This document shows, piece after piece, positions 1 to 6,666 of a stretch of 8,775 bases of DNA (its first letter is position 1; every line of letters begins with the position of its first letter). The notes under the pieces were generated by a model. The model did not search any database. It worked only from the letters and a program-made list of their open reading frames with translations, and was not told the DNA's origin. Position numbers and translations under genes: made by a program. The DNA is from Verrucomicrobiota bacterium (GTDB lineage Bacteria > Verrucomicrobiota > Verrucomicrobiia > Limisphaerales > UBA1096). Location of the stretch: NCBI GenBank assembly GCA_030747575.1, contig JASLKI010000123.1:1-8775 (forward strand). The letters run 5' to 3'.

Positions 1-663
1 GCCGTCGACAAACTTCAAGGACTGGGAGTCCTCGTCCCCCCAGGGCATGTGCTCCAAGCGACTGGCGAGTTCAACGGTGAAGCGGGTAACGCCCCTTGAC
101 GCAATATGGTTCGACAAAATGACATCATCGCTGAAGCGAAATGCTTCAGGTTGTGAGGCCAGGCTAAGGTGCAGGCGCCCGATGTCAAAATGGCGCCGCC
201 GGTAAGCACAGGCCCCGTAGCCTTGCAAAACATGGCAGGGCGTATGATTGCCTCGTACCGGTTCGAGATGCTGGCCGATATTTGTAAAGTTAAACCCCCT
301 GCTACCAAAAGCGGATTCCGGATGTGCCTGAGCTGCGGTTTGCAATGCCGAAATCGTATCCGGAGGGTACCGAACATCATCGTCAACAGTGATCAAGAGG
401 GTATCCGGATCCGTTTCGACTTCGAGTACCGGCAGAATTTTCATCACCGGCCCCAGGTCATCTACCGGGTGCAGGAGGGTCACCTGCAACGCATCATCTA
501 GCCAATCGGGGATTATATAAGCATCACGGTTGCGATAGCGCTCCGGCAGGTTGAGGTACACAGCGTCGGGCGAAGTGAGCTGGCTAAACAGTGCATCCAG
601 CACCAGGGGTAGATGCTGCATGCGCTGGGGCGAGGTTGTCAGGGTTAGAACCGTGCGCGTCAC
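1..663 (-). CDS. Glycosyltransferase family 2-like protein, C-terminus cut by the window edge
   Basis: The first 221 residues are readable without a stop from a GTG at 663-661 to the left edge. An in-frame TGA lies at 678-676, and this GTG is the only start that keeps the first beta strand (TRTVLTLTTSP); the next ATG, at residue 15, would remove it. No Shine-Dalgarno site is visible. The protein reads as a nucleotide-sugar-dependent glycosyltransferase with a GT-A fold: residues 4-9 form strand 1, the DXD-type metal and sugar-nucleotide motif is TVDDDVRYP (D94-D96), a GYGA motif sits at 148-151, and SDDVILSNH at 178-186 resembles the acceptor and catalytic-base region. Proteins of this kind usually act in the cytoplasm or at its membrane on surface glycans. 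Donor and acceptor cannot be inferred. The call is secure at fold level only. Confidence 0.82.
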   Translation of the reverse strand, partial: MTRTVLTLTTSPQRMQHLPLVLDALFSQLTSPDAVYLNLPERYRNRDAYIIPDWLDDALQVTLLHPVDDLGPVMKILPVLEVETDPDTLLITVDDDVRYPPDTISALQTAAQAHPESAFGSRGFNFTNIGQHLEPVRGNHTPCHVLQGYGACAYRRRHFDIGRLHLSLASQPEAFRFSDDVILSNHIASRGVTRFTVELASRLEHMPWGDEDSQSLKFVDG

Positions 664-941
664 GGGAGGTTCGTATCACGAATAACAAGAGAGCGCAGCA
701 TTCCTGGGTGCCTCTCTTCTTTTTTAAAATAAATTAAGCAGGAATGTGTTGGTTTTGAAAATTTCATTTGAAATGCCAGGAGGTTCTTGTTTTTCAGATG
801 GTCTGAACAAATTTTCCACGTGAGAATTGATTTGGGCAAATTAATCTTTTCGCGAGGAGAGAAAGAAGTTTTTACGCTTTGTGAATTATCTGTACTTGCA
901 CATTTTTTGTTTATGTAAAATATACCCGTTACACCGTTGAA
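664..941. other. AT-rich divergent intergenic region
   Basis: No gene is supported here. The stretch separates the leftward glycosyltransferase from the rightward lyase-esterase gene and should hold both promoters. It contains a terminator-like hairpin at 687-725 and a short perfect inverted repeat, ATTTCA-TT-TGAAAT, at 761-774 that could be an operator but may be chance in AT-rich DNA. Rightward, TTGCAC at 896-901 followed by TAAAATATA at 916-924 is a weak promoter candidate with poor -35/-10 spacing. No convincing leftward promoter was found. Confidence 0.6.
687..725 (+). terminator. Terminator-like hairpin with T tract, no matching gene
   Basis: AAGAGAG (687-693) pairs with CTCTCTT (712-718). 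The stem continues as GCA (695-697) with TGC (709-711) after one bulged C, closing an 11-base loop. On the plus strand the stem runs into TTCTTTTTT (717-725), the shape of a Rho-independent terminator for rightward transcription. No rightward gene ends here, because the gene to the left is on the minus strand. Alternatives are a structured 5' leader for the glycosyltransferase, which starts 24 bases away, or insulation against antisense transcription. Confidence 0.4.
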
Positions 942-3671
942 ATGTTAAAAAGACGATTTTTTAAGAGTGATTCCATAGTGAACTGTTTTTTCACTATAAG
1001 TTTTACAACCATATTCTTGACCACATCATTAATAGGTTATGCTGCGGATGGATTCATCCATCCCGGGTTGCTCCATAGCAGGGAGGATATCGCCCGGATG
1101 AAGGAGGCAGTTGCTAAAAAGCTGGGCCCGATTTATGAGGGCTTCAAGATTTTGGAGCAAAGCCCCAATGCCAAGGCGAACTACAAAATGCGGGGGCCGG
1201 TTGAGGAGTGGGGACGCGCGCCTAACATCAATACCGGCATCGCTCAAAGTGATGCCAAGGCGGCTTATCAAAACTCGCTCATATGGGCAACTACCGGCAA
1301 AAAAGCCCATGCCGACAAGGCGATTGAAATTATGAACGCTTGGGCCCGCACCTTGAAAAAAGTGAGTGGTATCGACGGTGTGCTCGCGGCCGGATTGCAG
1401 GGTTTCAAGTTTGCCAATGCGGCCGAGATTCTGCGTTACACCAACTCCGGTTGGACGGAGATCGAGGCCAAGCGTTGCGAGAAATCGTTTATGGAAGCAT
1501 GGCATCCGACGATTGAGCACTACGCTTATTTCGCAAACGGAAATTGGGGGGCGGCGGCACTACAAACCAACATGGCGATTGCAGTGTTTTGCAATGATCG
1601 TGAATTATTTGAGAATACTGTGCGGTACGCCGTGAACGGAGCCGGCAACGGCAGCATCCCTCACATGATCGTCTATCCGACCGGCCAATGTCAGGAGACA
1701 ACTCGTGCTCAACATTACGCTCAACTTGGCCTTGGCCTGCTTGGGGGCGCCGCCGAAGTCGCTTGGAACCAAGGTGTTGACCTTTACGGCTGGGGCGACA
1801 ACCGCATTCTGAAGGGCTTCGAGTATACCGCAAAATACGGCCTCGGCGAAGAGGTGCCGTATCAACATTACCTCGATCGCACCGGCAAATATGGATTCAG
1901 AGGTCGACACAACAACTATAACAAAATCTCCACAGTCAGTCGCGGCAACTTTTGGCCCATTTTCGAGCGCTCCTACCATCATTATGCAAATCGCCGAGGC
2001 GCTCCAGCACCCTATTCAGCGAAGGTGGCTGAAATGAAGCGGCCGGAAAACCACAGTCACGATCATGTCGGGCTGGGCACGCTCGTGCATTGGCGGCCGC
2101 AACTGAACCAAGGCAAAGCAAACCAAGCTCCCGGCACCCCAGCGGGGCTCGTTGCGCGGACTACCGATCAGGGGATCAACCTGACGTGGGTAAAGTCGGT
2201 CGATCCTGTAAGTTGCACCGATGCGGAAAATTATTCAATTCACCGTGCGACCAAATCCGGTGGACCGTACCAAGCAATCGCCGAAAAGGTCCCTAAACCT
2301 GAATTTCACGACACGGACTTACAGCGTGGCAACCTCTATTTCTACGTTGTCAAAGCGGCGAATAAAACAGGCGTCAGCGCTGCTTCGGCCGAACTCCCAG
2401 CCAGCGTGGCATTGCCGGGCCCTTGGCTGAGCATGGACATCGGCAATGTTGGAGCTTCCGGATTCACGGAATTTAACGGCAATAACTTCACGCTCGAAGG
2501 CGAAGGCAATGATATTAATGGTCCAAGTGACAAATTTCATTTCGCTTTCGCTCCCTTTACCGGAGAAGGAACCATCACCGCGCGGGTCATTCGCCCCATG
2601 AGTTCACAATGGACCAAGTCCGGAGTGATGATGCGGGAAAGCCTTGATGCCGATTCACGCCACGCATCCGTTTTGCTATTGCCACATTGGAGTGGAGCCT
2701 TGGTCACTCGAACGGGAACCGGAGGCGAAACAAACACCCATGGCAAGAGGCGATTGAGCGAAAAACATATCATCAAAAAGAACCGACTTAGTACCCCTTA
2801 CTGGGTTCGGCTCATCCGTTTCCGCAACCGATTCACGGGGTATATGTCGCCCGACGGATTTCATTGGCAAGAACTCGGTTCCACCGAAATCCCAATGAAA
2901 CGAAAATTTTATATCGGGCTGCCGGCCTATTCTCAACTCGAAAAAGTCACCACCACCGTCACTTACGACAACGTCAGCATTCCCACCTGGCGGATGAGCG
3001 ACGGCGACAGAATCATCACCGCCCGTCCCGAGCCGCGCTGGCATAAGTCTGCCTGGCTGGAGCGGCATAACTCTATCAACAAACGAGTCAAGAAAGGAAA
3101 TGTCGACCTTCTCATGATCGGCGACTCGATCACCCACTGGTGGGATAAAGCCGGCAAAAAAGTCTGGGGGCAATATTACGCCAATCGCGACGCCGTAAAT
3201 TTAGCGATTAGCGGCGACCGCACGGAACATGTTTTATGGAGACTCGAAAACGGCAACATCGACGGCATCTCACCCAAACTGGCGGTGCTGATGATCGGCA
3301 CCAATAACCACATGAGCAGCCCGCCCAAAGTCACCGCCCGAGATATTCGGTTAATCGTCAAACAACTCAGGTCAAAACTGCCGAAAACCAAGGTTCTTGT
3401 CCTAGCAGTCTTCCCACGTGGCGGAGGAGATGACGACGGAGCAAGGCGAATTAACATGACCGTCAATGAACTCATCGCAGACCTCGGCGATGGCAAAATG
3501 GTGTATCACCTAAACATCAACGAAGCATTTCTCGACGGTCGCAGACTCCGCCATAATCTCATCCCCGACGGCACACACCCGAACGAAAAAGGCTACGCTG
3601 CTTGGGCCGAAGCCATGGAACCCACTCTCGCAAAACTGCTAGGCGAAGAGCCGATTATTCCAGGTGACTAA
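942..3671 (+). CDS. Secreted polysaccharide lyase (alginate-lyase family) fused to FN3, beta-sandwich and SGNH esterase domains
   Basis: A 909-residue exported multidomain enzyme. Residues 1-35 form a signal peptide with a basic start, a hydrophobic core and a GYAA cleavage region. Residues about 38-386 read as an alginate-lyase-family alpha/alpha-toroid (PF05426-like, PL5/PL38 type): it begins HPGLLHSREDI, carries N199-G-N-W202, then E252-x-x-R255-x-x-H258-Y259, and ends in HSHDH (371-375) and LVHWRP. These are candidate catalytic residues for beta-elimination of a uronic-acid glycan. Residues about 395-488 are FN3-like. Residues about 495-681 form a concanavalin-like beta-sandwich (GVMMRESLDADSRHA, YWVRLIR, YDNVSI), possibly glycan-binding. 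Residues about 700-905 are an SGNH/GDSL hydrolase of the PAF-acetylhydrolase type: GDSIT (S729), SGD (G758), GTNN (N789) and DGTH (D876, H879), so the triad and oxyanion residues look intact. This suggests deacetylation joined to chain cleavage. The start lacks a Shine-Dalgarno site. The exact substrate (alginate, glucuronan, other) is unknown. Confidence 0.85.
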   Translation: MLKRRFFKSDSIVNCFFTISFTTIFLTTSLIGYAADGFIHPGLLHSREDIARMKEAVAKKLGPIYEGFKILEQSPNAKANYKMRGPVEEWGRAPNINTGIAQSDAKAAYQNSLIWATTGKKAHADKAIEIMNAWARTLKKVSGIDGVLAAGLQGFKFANAAEILRYTNSGWTEIEAKRCEKSFMEAWHPTIEHYAYFANGNWGAAALQTNMAIAVFCNDRELFENTVRYAVNGAGNGSIPHMIVYPTGQCQETTRAQHYAQLGLGLLGGAAEVAWNQGVDLYGWGDNRILKGFEYTAKYGLGEEVPYQHYLDRTGKYGFRGRHNNYNKISTVSRGNFWPIFERSYHHYANRRGAPAPYSAKVAEMKRPENHSHDHVGLGTLVHWRPQLNQGKANQAPGTPAGLVARTTDQGINLTWVKSVDPVSCTDAENYSIHRATKSGGPYQAIAEKVPKPEFHDTDLQRGNLYFYVVKAANKTGVSAASAELPASVALPGPWLSMDIGNVGASGFTEFNGNNFTLEGEGNDINGPSDKFHFAFAPFTGEGTITARVIRPMSSQWTKSGVMMRESLDADSRHASVLLLPHWSGALVTRTGTGGETNTHGKRRLSEKHIIKKNRLSTPYWVRLIRFRNRFTGYMSPDGFHWQELGSTEIPMKRKFYIGLPAYSQLEKVTTTVTYDNVSIPTWRMSDGDRIITARPEPRWHKSAWLERHNSINKRVKKGNVDLLMIGDSITHWWDKAGKKVWGQYYANRDAVNLAISGDRTEHVLWRLENGNIDGISPKLAVLMIGTNNHMSSPPKVTARDIRLIVKQLRSKLPKTKVLVLAVFPRGGGDDDGARRINMTVNELIADLGDGKMVYHLNINEAFLDGRRLRHNLIPDGTHPNEKGYAAWAEAMEPTLAKLLGEEPIIPGD

Positions 3672-3692
3672 TGTGTTTCGATAGGCAAAATG

Positions 3693-4568
3693 CTAAACCA
3701 ATGCCATGACACGATTTGGGCCCCCTGACCCATCTTTGATTTTGGGCTGCCCAACAACCACGGTCGCTCCCACGGCGGGGACATCGTCCAGATTGTTGAC
3801 GTTCTCAATGCCCCATCTTTCGTCTCCAAGCCACGCGTAGTGAACATCGCTTTCTGGTGAATGTAAATTGTCGAAAGAAAACGTATCCACCGCAATGGAA
3901 ACGACATCCCGTTCCTTCTTGATAAACTCAATCGCATCAATGTGAAATGCAGGTTGACGATGCTCTCCTTTGTCGTTGAGACTTTTGAATTTGGGAGTGT
4001 TCACATGTTTTGCCCAACCGCTATTCATCGCGAGGCATGCGCGTTTTGGGATCGGTCCGTGTTTGCTTTCCCAAGCATTGATATCTTCAAGTGTCAGCAG
4101 AGCCAAGGGGTCCACCGTAGACTTGGCTTTTATATCGATCACCGCCAATGGCAAAACCAAATCCTCCGCAGGGATTTGATCCACGGTACTTCCCTCAGAA
4201 AAATGACTAGGCGCATCCATGTGAGTCCCTACATGTTCCCAGTATGAAACCTTATTTAGGTTAATTTTAACCTCCTCATATTTCATGATGCGCTCCACCT
4301 CCACTATCGCAGGAGGTGAAAAAGTTTTCGTTCCAAAGGTCTTTTCCACTCCCGGAATAAACCATGCCGGAAAATCCGGATGAAGAGTATGACTTAGGTC
4401 GACCACTCTGGAAAAGGTCACAGGCTTGTGGGTTTTGTTTTTACTTTTTTGTTTTGCAGCGGTCACTTGCCCTGTGGACGCAAGAACTCCAGCTGCTCCA
4501 AAACTTTTAAGAAGATTTCTTCGTGAAATTCTCTTACGAACATTTTCAATTATGTTAGGTGAGCACAT
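3693..4568 (-). CDS. Tat-exported cyclase-family (kynurenine formamidase-like) metal hydrolase
   Basis: A 291-residue protein of the cyclase family (PF04199), which includes arylformamidases and other metal-dependent amide or lactone hydrolases. The metal-binding signature HVGTHMDAPSH is complete (H112, H116, D118, H122), and a family-like E255 sits in GIENVNNL. The core begins at VVDLSH (55-60). The N-terminus has a twin-arginine motif, SRRNLLK (15-21), followed by a hydrophobic stretch ending VTAA, so export of the folded metalloenzyme by Tat is likely. That is unusual for a tryptophan-pathway enzyme and argues against assigning it as kynB. It converges with the lyase-esterase gene, leaving 21 bases without an obvious terminator. 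Upstream on its strand lies a TATAAA element (4593-4588) but no clear -35 box or Shine-Dalgarno site. The substrate is unknown; a role in the neighbouring carbohydrate pathway is inference only. Confidence 0.85.
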   Translation of the reverse strand: MCSPNIIENVRKRISRRNLLKSFGAAGVLASTGQVTAAKQKSKNKTHKPVTFSRVVDLSHTLHPDFPAWFIPGVEKTFGTKTFSPPAIVEVERIMKYEEVKINLNKVSYWEHVGTHMDAPSHFSEGSTVDQIPAEDLVLPLAVIDIKAKSTVDPLALLTLEDINAWESKHGPIPKRACLAMNSGWAKHVNTPKFKSLNDKGEHRQPAFHIDAIEFIKKERDVVSIAVDTFSFDNLHSPESDVHYAWLGDERWGIENVNNLDDVPAVGATVVVGQPKIKDGSGGPNRVMALV

Positions 4569-4587
4569 GATCGTGTTTATTTTAAGT

Positions 4588-4593
4588 TTTATA
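4588..4593 (-). promoter_or_regulatory. Possible -10 box for the cyclase-family gene
   Basis: TATAAA on the minus strand, 19 bases before the ATG at 4568. The surroundings are AT-rich and no good -35 hexamer sits at 16-18 bases. This is a positional guess, and the 5' leader would be very short. Confidence 0.2.
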
Positions 4594-4716
4594 TGAAACT
4601 GCGTAGGAATCTGATTAAATTAAGCGAACTTTGGCAAGATTAATGATTCGGATGGTAGGTAGGCACCCAAAAAAGCTTTGATTTAAATGTTACCGCAGAA
4701 CTAGATTCGTCAGCGT

Positions 4717-4779
4717 TTATGTAGAAGAGCGGTTTAACTGATAATAGTCCTTCAATTCTTCACGCGTTCCAGTTTCCAT
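4717..4779 (-). CDS. Possible 20-residue micro-ORF with Shine-Dalgarno site
   Basis: An ATG at 4779 is preceded by AGGAG (4787-4783) with a 3-base spacer, the best Shine-Dalgarno match in a window where most genes lack one. It encodes 20 codons to a TAA at 4719-4717. The peptide is charged and probably helical in its middle (TREELKDYYQ), with no signal peptide or membrane segment. An in-frame TAG lies two codons upstream, so the ORF cannot extend backwards. It sits 28 bases downstream of the tandem SASA gene and 148 bases upstream of the cyclase-family gene, on the same strand. It could be a leader peptide for the cyclase gene, a small protein, or the remnant of a decayed gene. I do not recognise the sequence, and a chance ORF this short is quite possible. 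Confidence 0.25.
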   Translation of the reverse strand: METGTREELKDYYQLNRSST

Positions 4780-4807
4780 TTTCTCCTAAAAAATAGCATT
4801 GTAATCT

Positions 4808-6466
4808 TTATTGATCCCCAAGGTAGCTCTTGGCAATGAATTCCCCAAGTTCAACAATTCCGGCAGTGGAGATTACGAGTTTCTTTTCCTGCGAAGGTAG
4901 ATTGAAGGCCTTGAGGTGAATGAGCGTCGGGTCGACTGCGGCAGCCATGGCAATGTTGGCGACCACATCGATGTTGTTCACGCTCTTGTCGTCGGTGGGC
5001 GGTTGCTGGCTGACGTACCATTTTAGCGCGGGCCGCTCGAGATCCTTGCGGCTTTGTGCGATGATGGCCTGCAAGCGCTCAGCGGCTTGTTTGCGGTACG
5101 GATGGAAAGACATGTCGTTTTCACCGAGGTGATAAAAAATGCCTATCAACTCCACCTCATGCCCCTTGGCTTCGAGTTCCTGAACCGATTCCTTGATGAA
5201 GTCGATGAATTCGGGATAGATGTGGCGCGACTTGGCCATGCTGCCTTCGGGTGTCCAATCGATGATCTGCGATCCGCTGTGAGTGAACTTCGCAATGGCG
5301 ATGTTGCCTGAAACCACCTCTTCCAGGGTTTGTGAAAAACTCAGCTCAGGCCCGAACGTGTCATAGTAACCGGTGAGGCCAAGCGGTTCCCATCCATTGG
5401 AAGTTTTGTAGCCGCCGCCGAGGTTGTATTTATAGGCGATTTTCGGGTTGTCCTTGAGCAGGGCGGCTTTGCCCTCCAGTGTCTTTAATTCCTGCGCAAA
5501 GGCGCGTTCGCCTTCCATGTTACGGTGACCGGCTAGCACAAACAGCTTCACCTTGCTGCCTTTTTTGTAAGGCCAAACTTTAAGCGGTCGCGACCGGGAT
5601 GAATCCACGCCGATTGTCCGCAGGTAGGCCGTCGCGTAGTTCTCGCCATGCTGTAACTGGCCGAGTGTTCCGTAATGATAATGCAGGCCCACACCTCCGC
5701 CGATCTCCACTCCCACCTGCGAAGTGGGTATGTATTCGGCCCGTGGATCAACCCTGGTTACCGAGCGTTGACCAAGGCTGATGGCGTACATGCGCGGCCG
5801 CAGATCCATGCCCCAAATCGTCTTGGTACAGAGTTCGCCGATGTAAAACTTCAGCTTGGGTGCACCCAAATCGCGCCGGCATTTTGCGAGGAAGTTCTTC
5901 AGGTTCCCACCATAGCTGGGCATATAATCTTTTTCGAACATATCGTTCTCGCCCTGATGCCACATGAATCCTTCTATACGGTATTTGATCCCGCGTTTGT
6001 CGAGATCGGCCAGTGACGTCTTGATGAGATCCAGCGTCAACGGATACATCTTGAAGCCTATGGACTCGTCAGGATTCCAATCACCGCCAAGGTGCGTACC
6101 GCCGGCCGCACACTTGATGATGGCGATCGGTGCTTTGATGTGTTGCGTGACCTTCCGCGCAAAACTCAGCTCGGGGCCCACCACATTGTTCACATGCTGC
6201 AGCACCACCCAGCCATCAGATCGCATCTTGTTTTGGCGCCCGATGCAGTAGGAGAACAGCACTTTGCTCTGCGGCGCCTCCAGTCCCGCAAATGGCGGGA
6301 AGCGCTTGATGTCCTTCACCTTCGAGTCCGATCCCACCATGTTCGATTGGCCAGCGAAGATGAACACCCTCAGTGTTTTATCGTCATTGTTTTGTTGAGC
6401 TTGCAGTGAGAGAACAAGGGTCCATAAAAAAAGAAGAACAATGGATGAGCGGTTACTGCGTGTCAT
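4808..6466 (-). CDS. Secreted tandem SASA (sialate O-acetylesterase-like) carbohydrate esterase with a degenerate second domain
   Basis: A 552-residue protein with an N-terminal signal peptide (hydrophobic core 9-20, likely cleavage after LQA at 23). Two SASA-type (PF03629-like) SGNH esterase domains follow. Domain 1 (about 31-285) has all expected blocks: AGQSNM with nucleophile S41, AGGT at 121-124, MWHQGEND at 168-175, and HYGTLGQ with catalytic H264. Domain 2 (about 305-550) repeats the order, but AGQSNM has become AGHRNM (R315 in place of Ser), WHQGEND has become YHLGEND (445-451), and the His position reads VISTAG (V531 in place of His). Domain 1 is therefore probably an active O-acetylesterase on a glycan, while domain 2 is probably a pseudoenzyme that may bind substrate or support folding. 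The start is an ATG with only a weak AGG upstream. The gene is probably transcribed alone or with the cyclase-family gene 239 bases downstream. Confidence 0.85.
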   Translation of the reverse strand: MTRSNRSSIVLLFLWTLVLSLQAQQNNDDKTLRVFIFAGQSNMVGSDSKVKDIKRFPPFAGLEAPQSKVLFSYCIGRQNKMRSDGWVVLQHVNNVVGPELSFARKVTQHIKAPIAIIKCAAGGTHLGGDWNPDESIGFKMYPLTLDLIKTSLADLDKRGIKYRIEGFMWHQGENDMFEKDYMPSYGGNLKNFLAKCRRDLGAPKLKFYIGELCTKTIWGMDLRPRMYAISLGQRSVTRVDPRAEYIPTSQVGVEIGGGVGLHYHYGTLGQLQHGENYATAYLRTIGVDSSRSRPLKVWPYKKGSKVKLFVLAGHRNMEGERAFAQELKTLEGKAALLKDNPKIAYKYNLGGGYKTSNGWEPLGLTGYYDTFGPELSFSQTLEEVVSGNIAIAKFTHSGSQIIDWTPEGSMAKSRHIYPEFIDFIKESVQELEAKGHEVELIGIFYHLGENDMSFHPYRKQAAERLQAIIAQSRKDLERPALKWYVSQQPPTDDKSVNNIDVVANIAMAAAVDPTLIHLKAFNLPSQEKKLVISTAGIVELGEFIAKSYLGDQ

Positions 6467-6647
6467 TTTTTCTGCCTAGGATTGTCTCGATTTTGGCTCG
6501 GGTTGCGGGATTCTTGTCGGGTCGTTGCAGGGCAGACTTTAGGGGGGCGTGGAGGGCAAGGTCAAGGGCTCGGATCAGGCTGTAGCGGCAAGATTTCTTT
6601 AAATGGCGGTATATAATAATGCCCAAGACCTCCTTGAACGGGATCAC
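6453..6647 (-). CDS. Doubtful 64-codon ORF overlapping the esterase start
   Basis: A GTG-started ORF whose TAA overlaps the first 14 bases of the tandem SASA gene, an arrangement that would allow translational coupling. Its second half (about 22-60) is rich in Ala, Leu, Arg and Lys with mostly G/C third codon positions, and looks more protein-like than a random frame. Its first 20 codons cross an AT-rich promoter-like stretch and a hairpin, and an in-frame TGA lies directly before the GTG. It may be the eroded 3' end of a lost gene or merely a chance frame. No family is recognised. Confidence 0.18.
   Translation of the reverse strand: MIPFKEVLGIIIYRHLKKSCRYSLIRALDLALHAPLKSALQRPDKNPATRAKIETILGRKNDTQ
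6612..6617 (+). promoter_or_regulatory. Candidate -10 box for the DUF1501 operon
   Basis: A perfect TATAAT on the plus strand in a short AT-rich island. No good -35 hexamer stands 16-18 bases upstream. If used, transcription would begin near 6624 and give a leader of about 177 bases carrying the hairpin at 6641-6666. The same island read leftwards gives TATTAT or TATATA, so it could also serve the SASA gene. Confidence 0.28.
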
Positions 6648-6666
6648 TCAGAATCTTTGAGTATCC
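6641..6666. repeat. Inverted repeat/hairpin in the divergent promoter region
   Basis: GGATCACTCA (6641-6650) and TGAGTATCC (6658-6666) are complementary over nine pairs with a single bulged C, around a 7-base loop. No T tract follows on either strand, so it is not a typical terminator. Its place just downstream of the TATAAT box suits an operator or a structured 5' leader. Confidence 0.4.

Noticed and set aside
15..386. 123-codon minus-strand frame at the left end
   Set aside because: It is on the same strand as the glycosyltransferase but in a different frame, and its product shows no domain or motif.
169..501. 110-codon plus-strand frame at the left end
   Set aside because: It lies opposite the glycosyltransferase frame, which has clear family motifs (TVDDDVRYP, SDDVILSNH). 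The plus-strand product has none.
1029..1520. 163-codon minus-strand frame inside the lyase domain
   Set aside because: It is antisense to a well-supported lyase domain and lacks a start context or recognisable motifs.
2676..3173. 165-codon minus-strand frame inside the lyase-esterase gene
   Set aside because: It is antisense to the beta-sandwich and SGNH regions, whose motifs are continuous in the plus frame. The antisense product looks like no known family.
3672..3692. Shared terminator between the converging lyase-esterase and cyclase genes
   Set aside because: The 21-base gap and its flanks contain no stem-loop with a T tract on either strand.
4780..4807. T-rich run after the tandem SASA gene as an intrinsic terminator
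   Set aside because: On the minus strand a run of six T follows the stop, but I found no GC-rich stem immediately before it.
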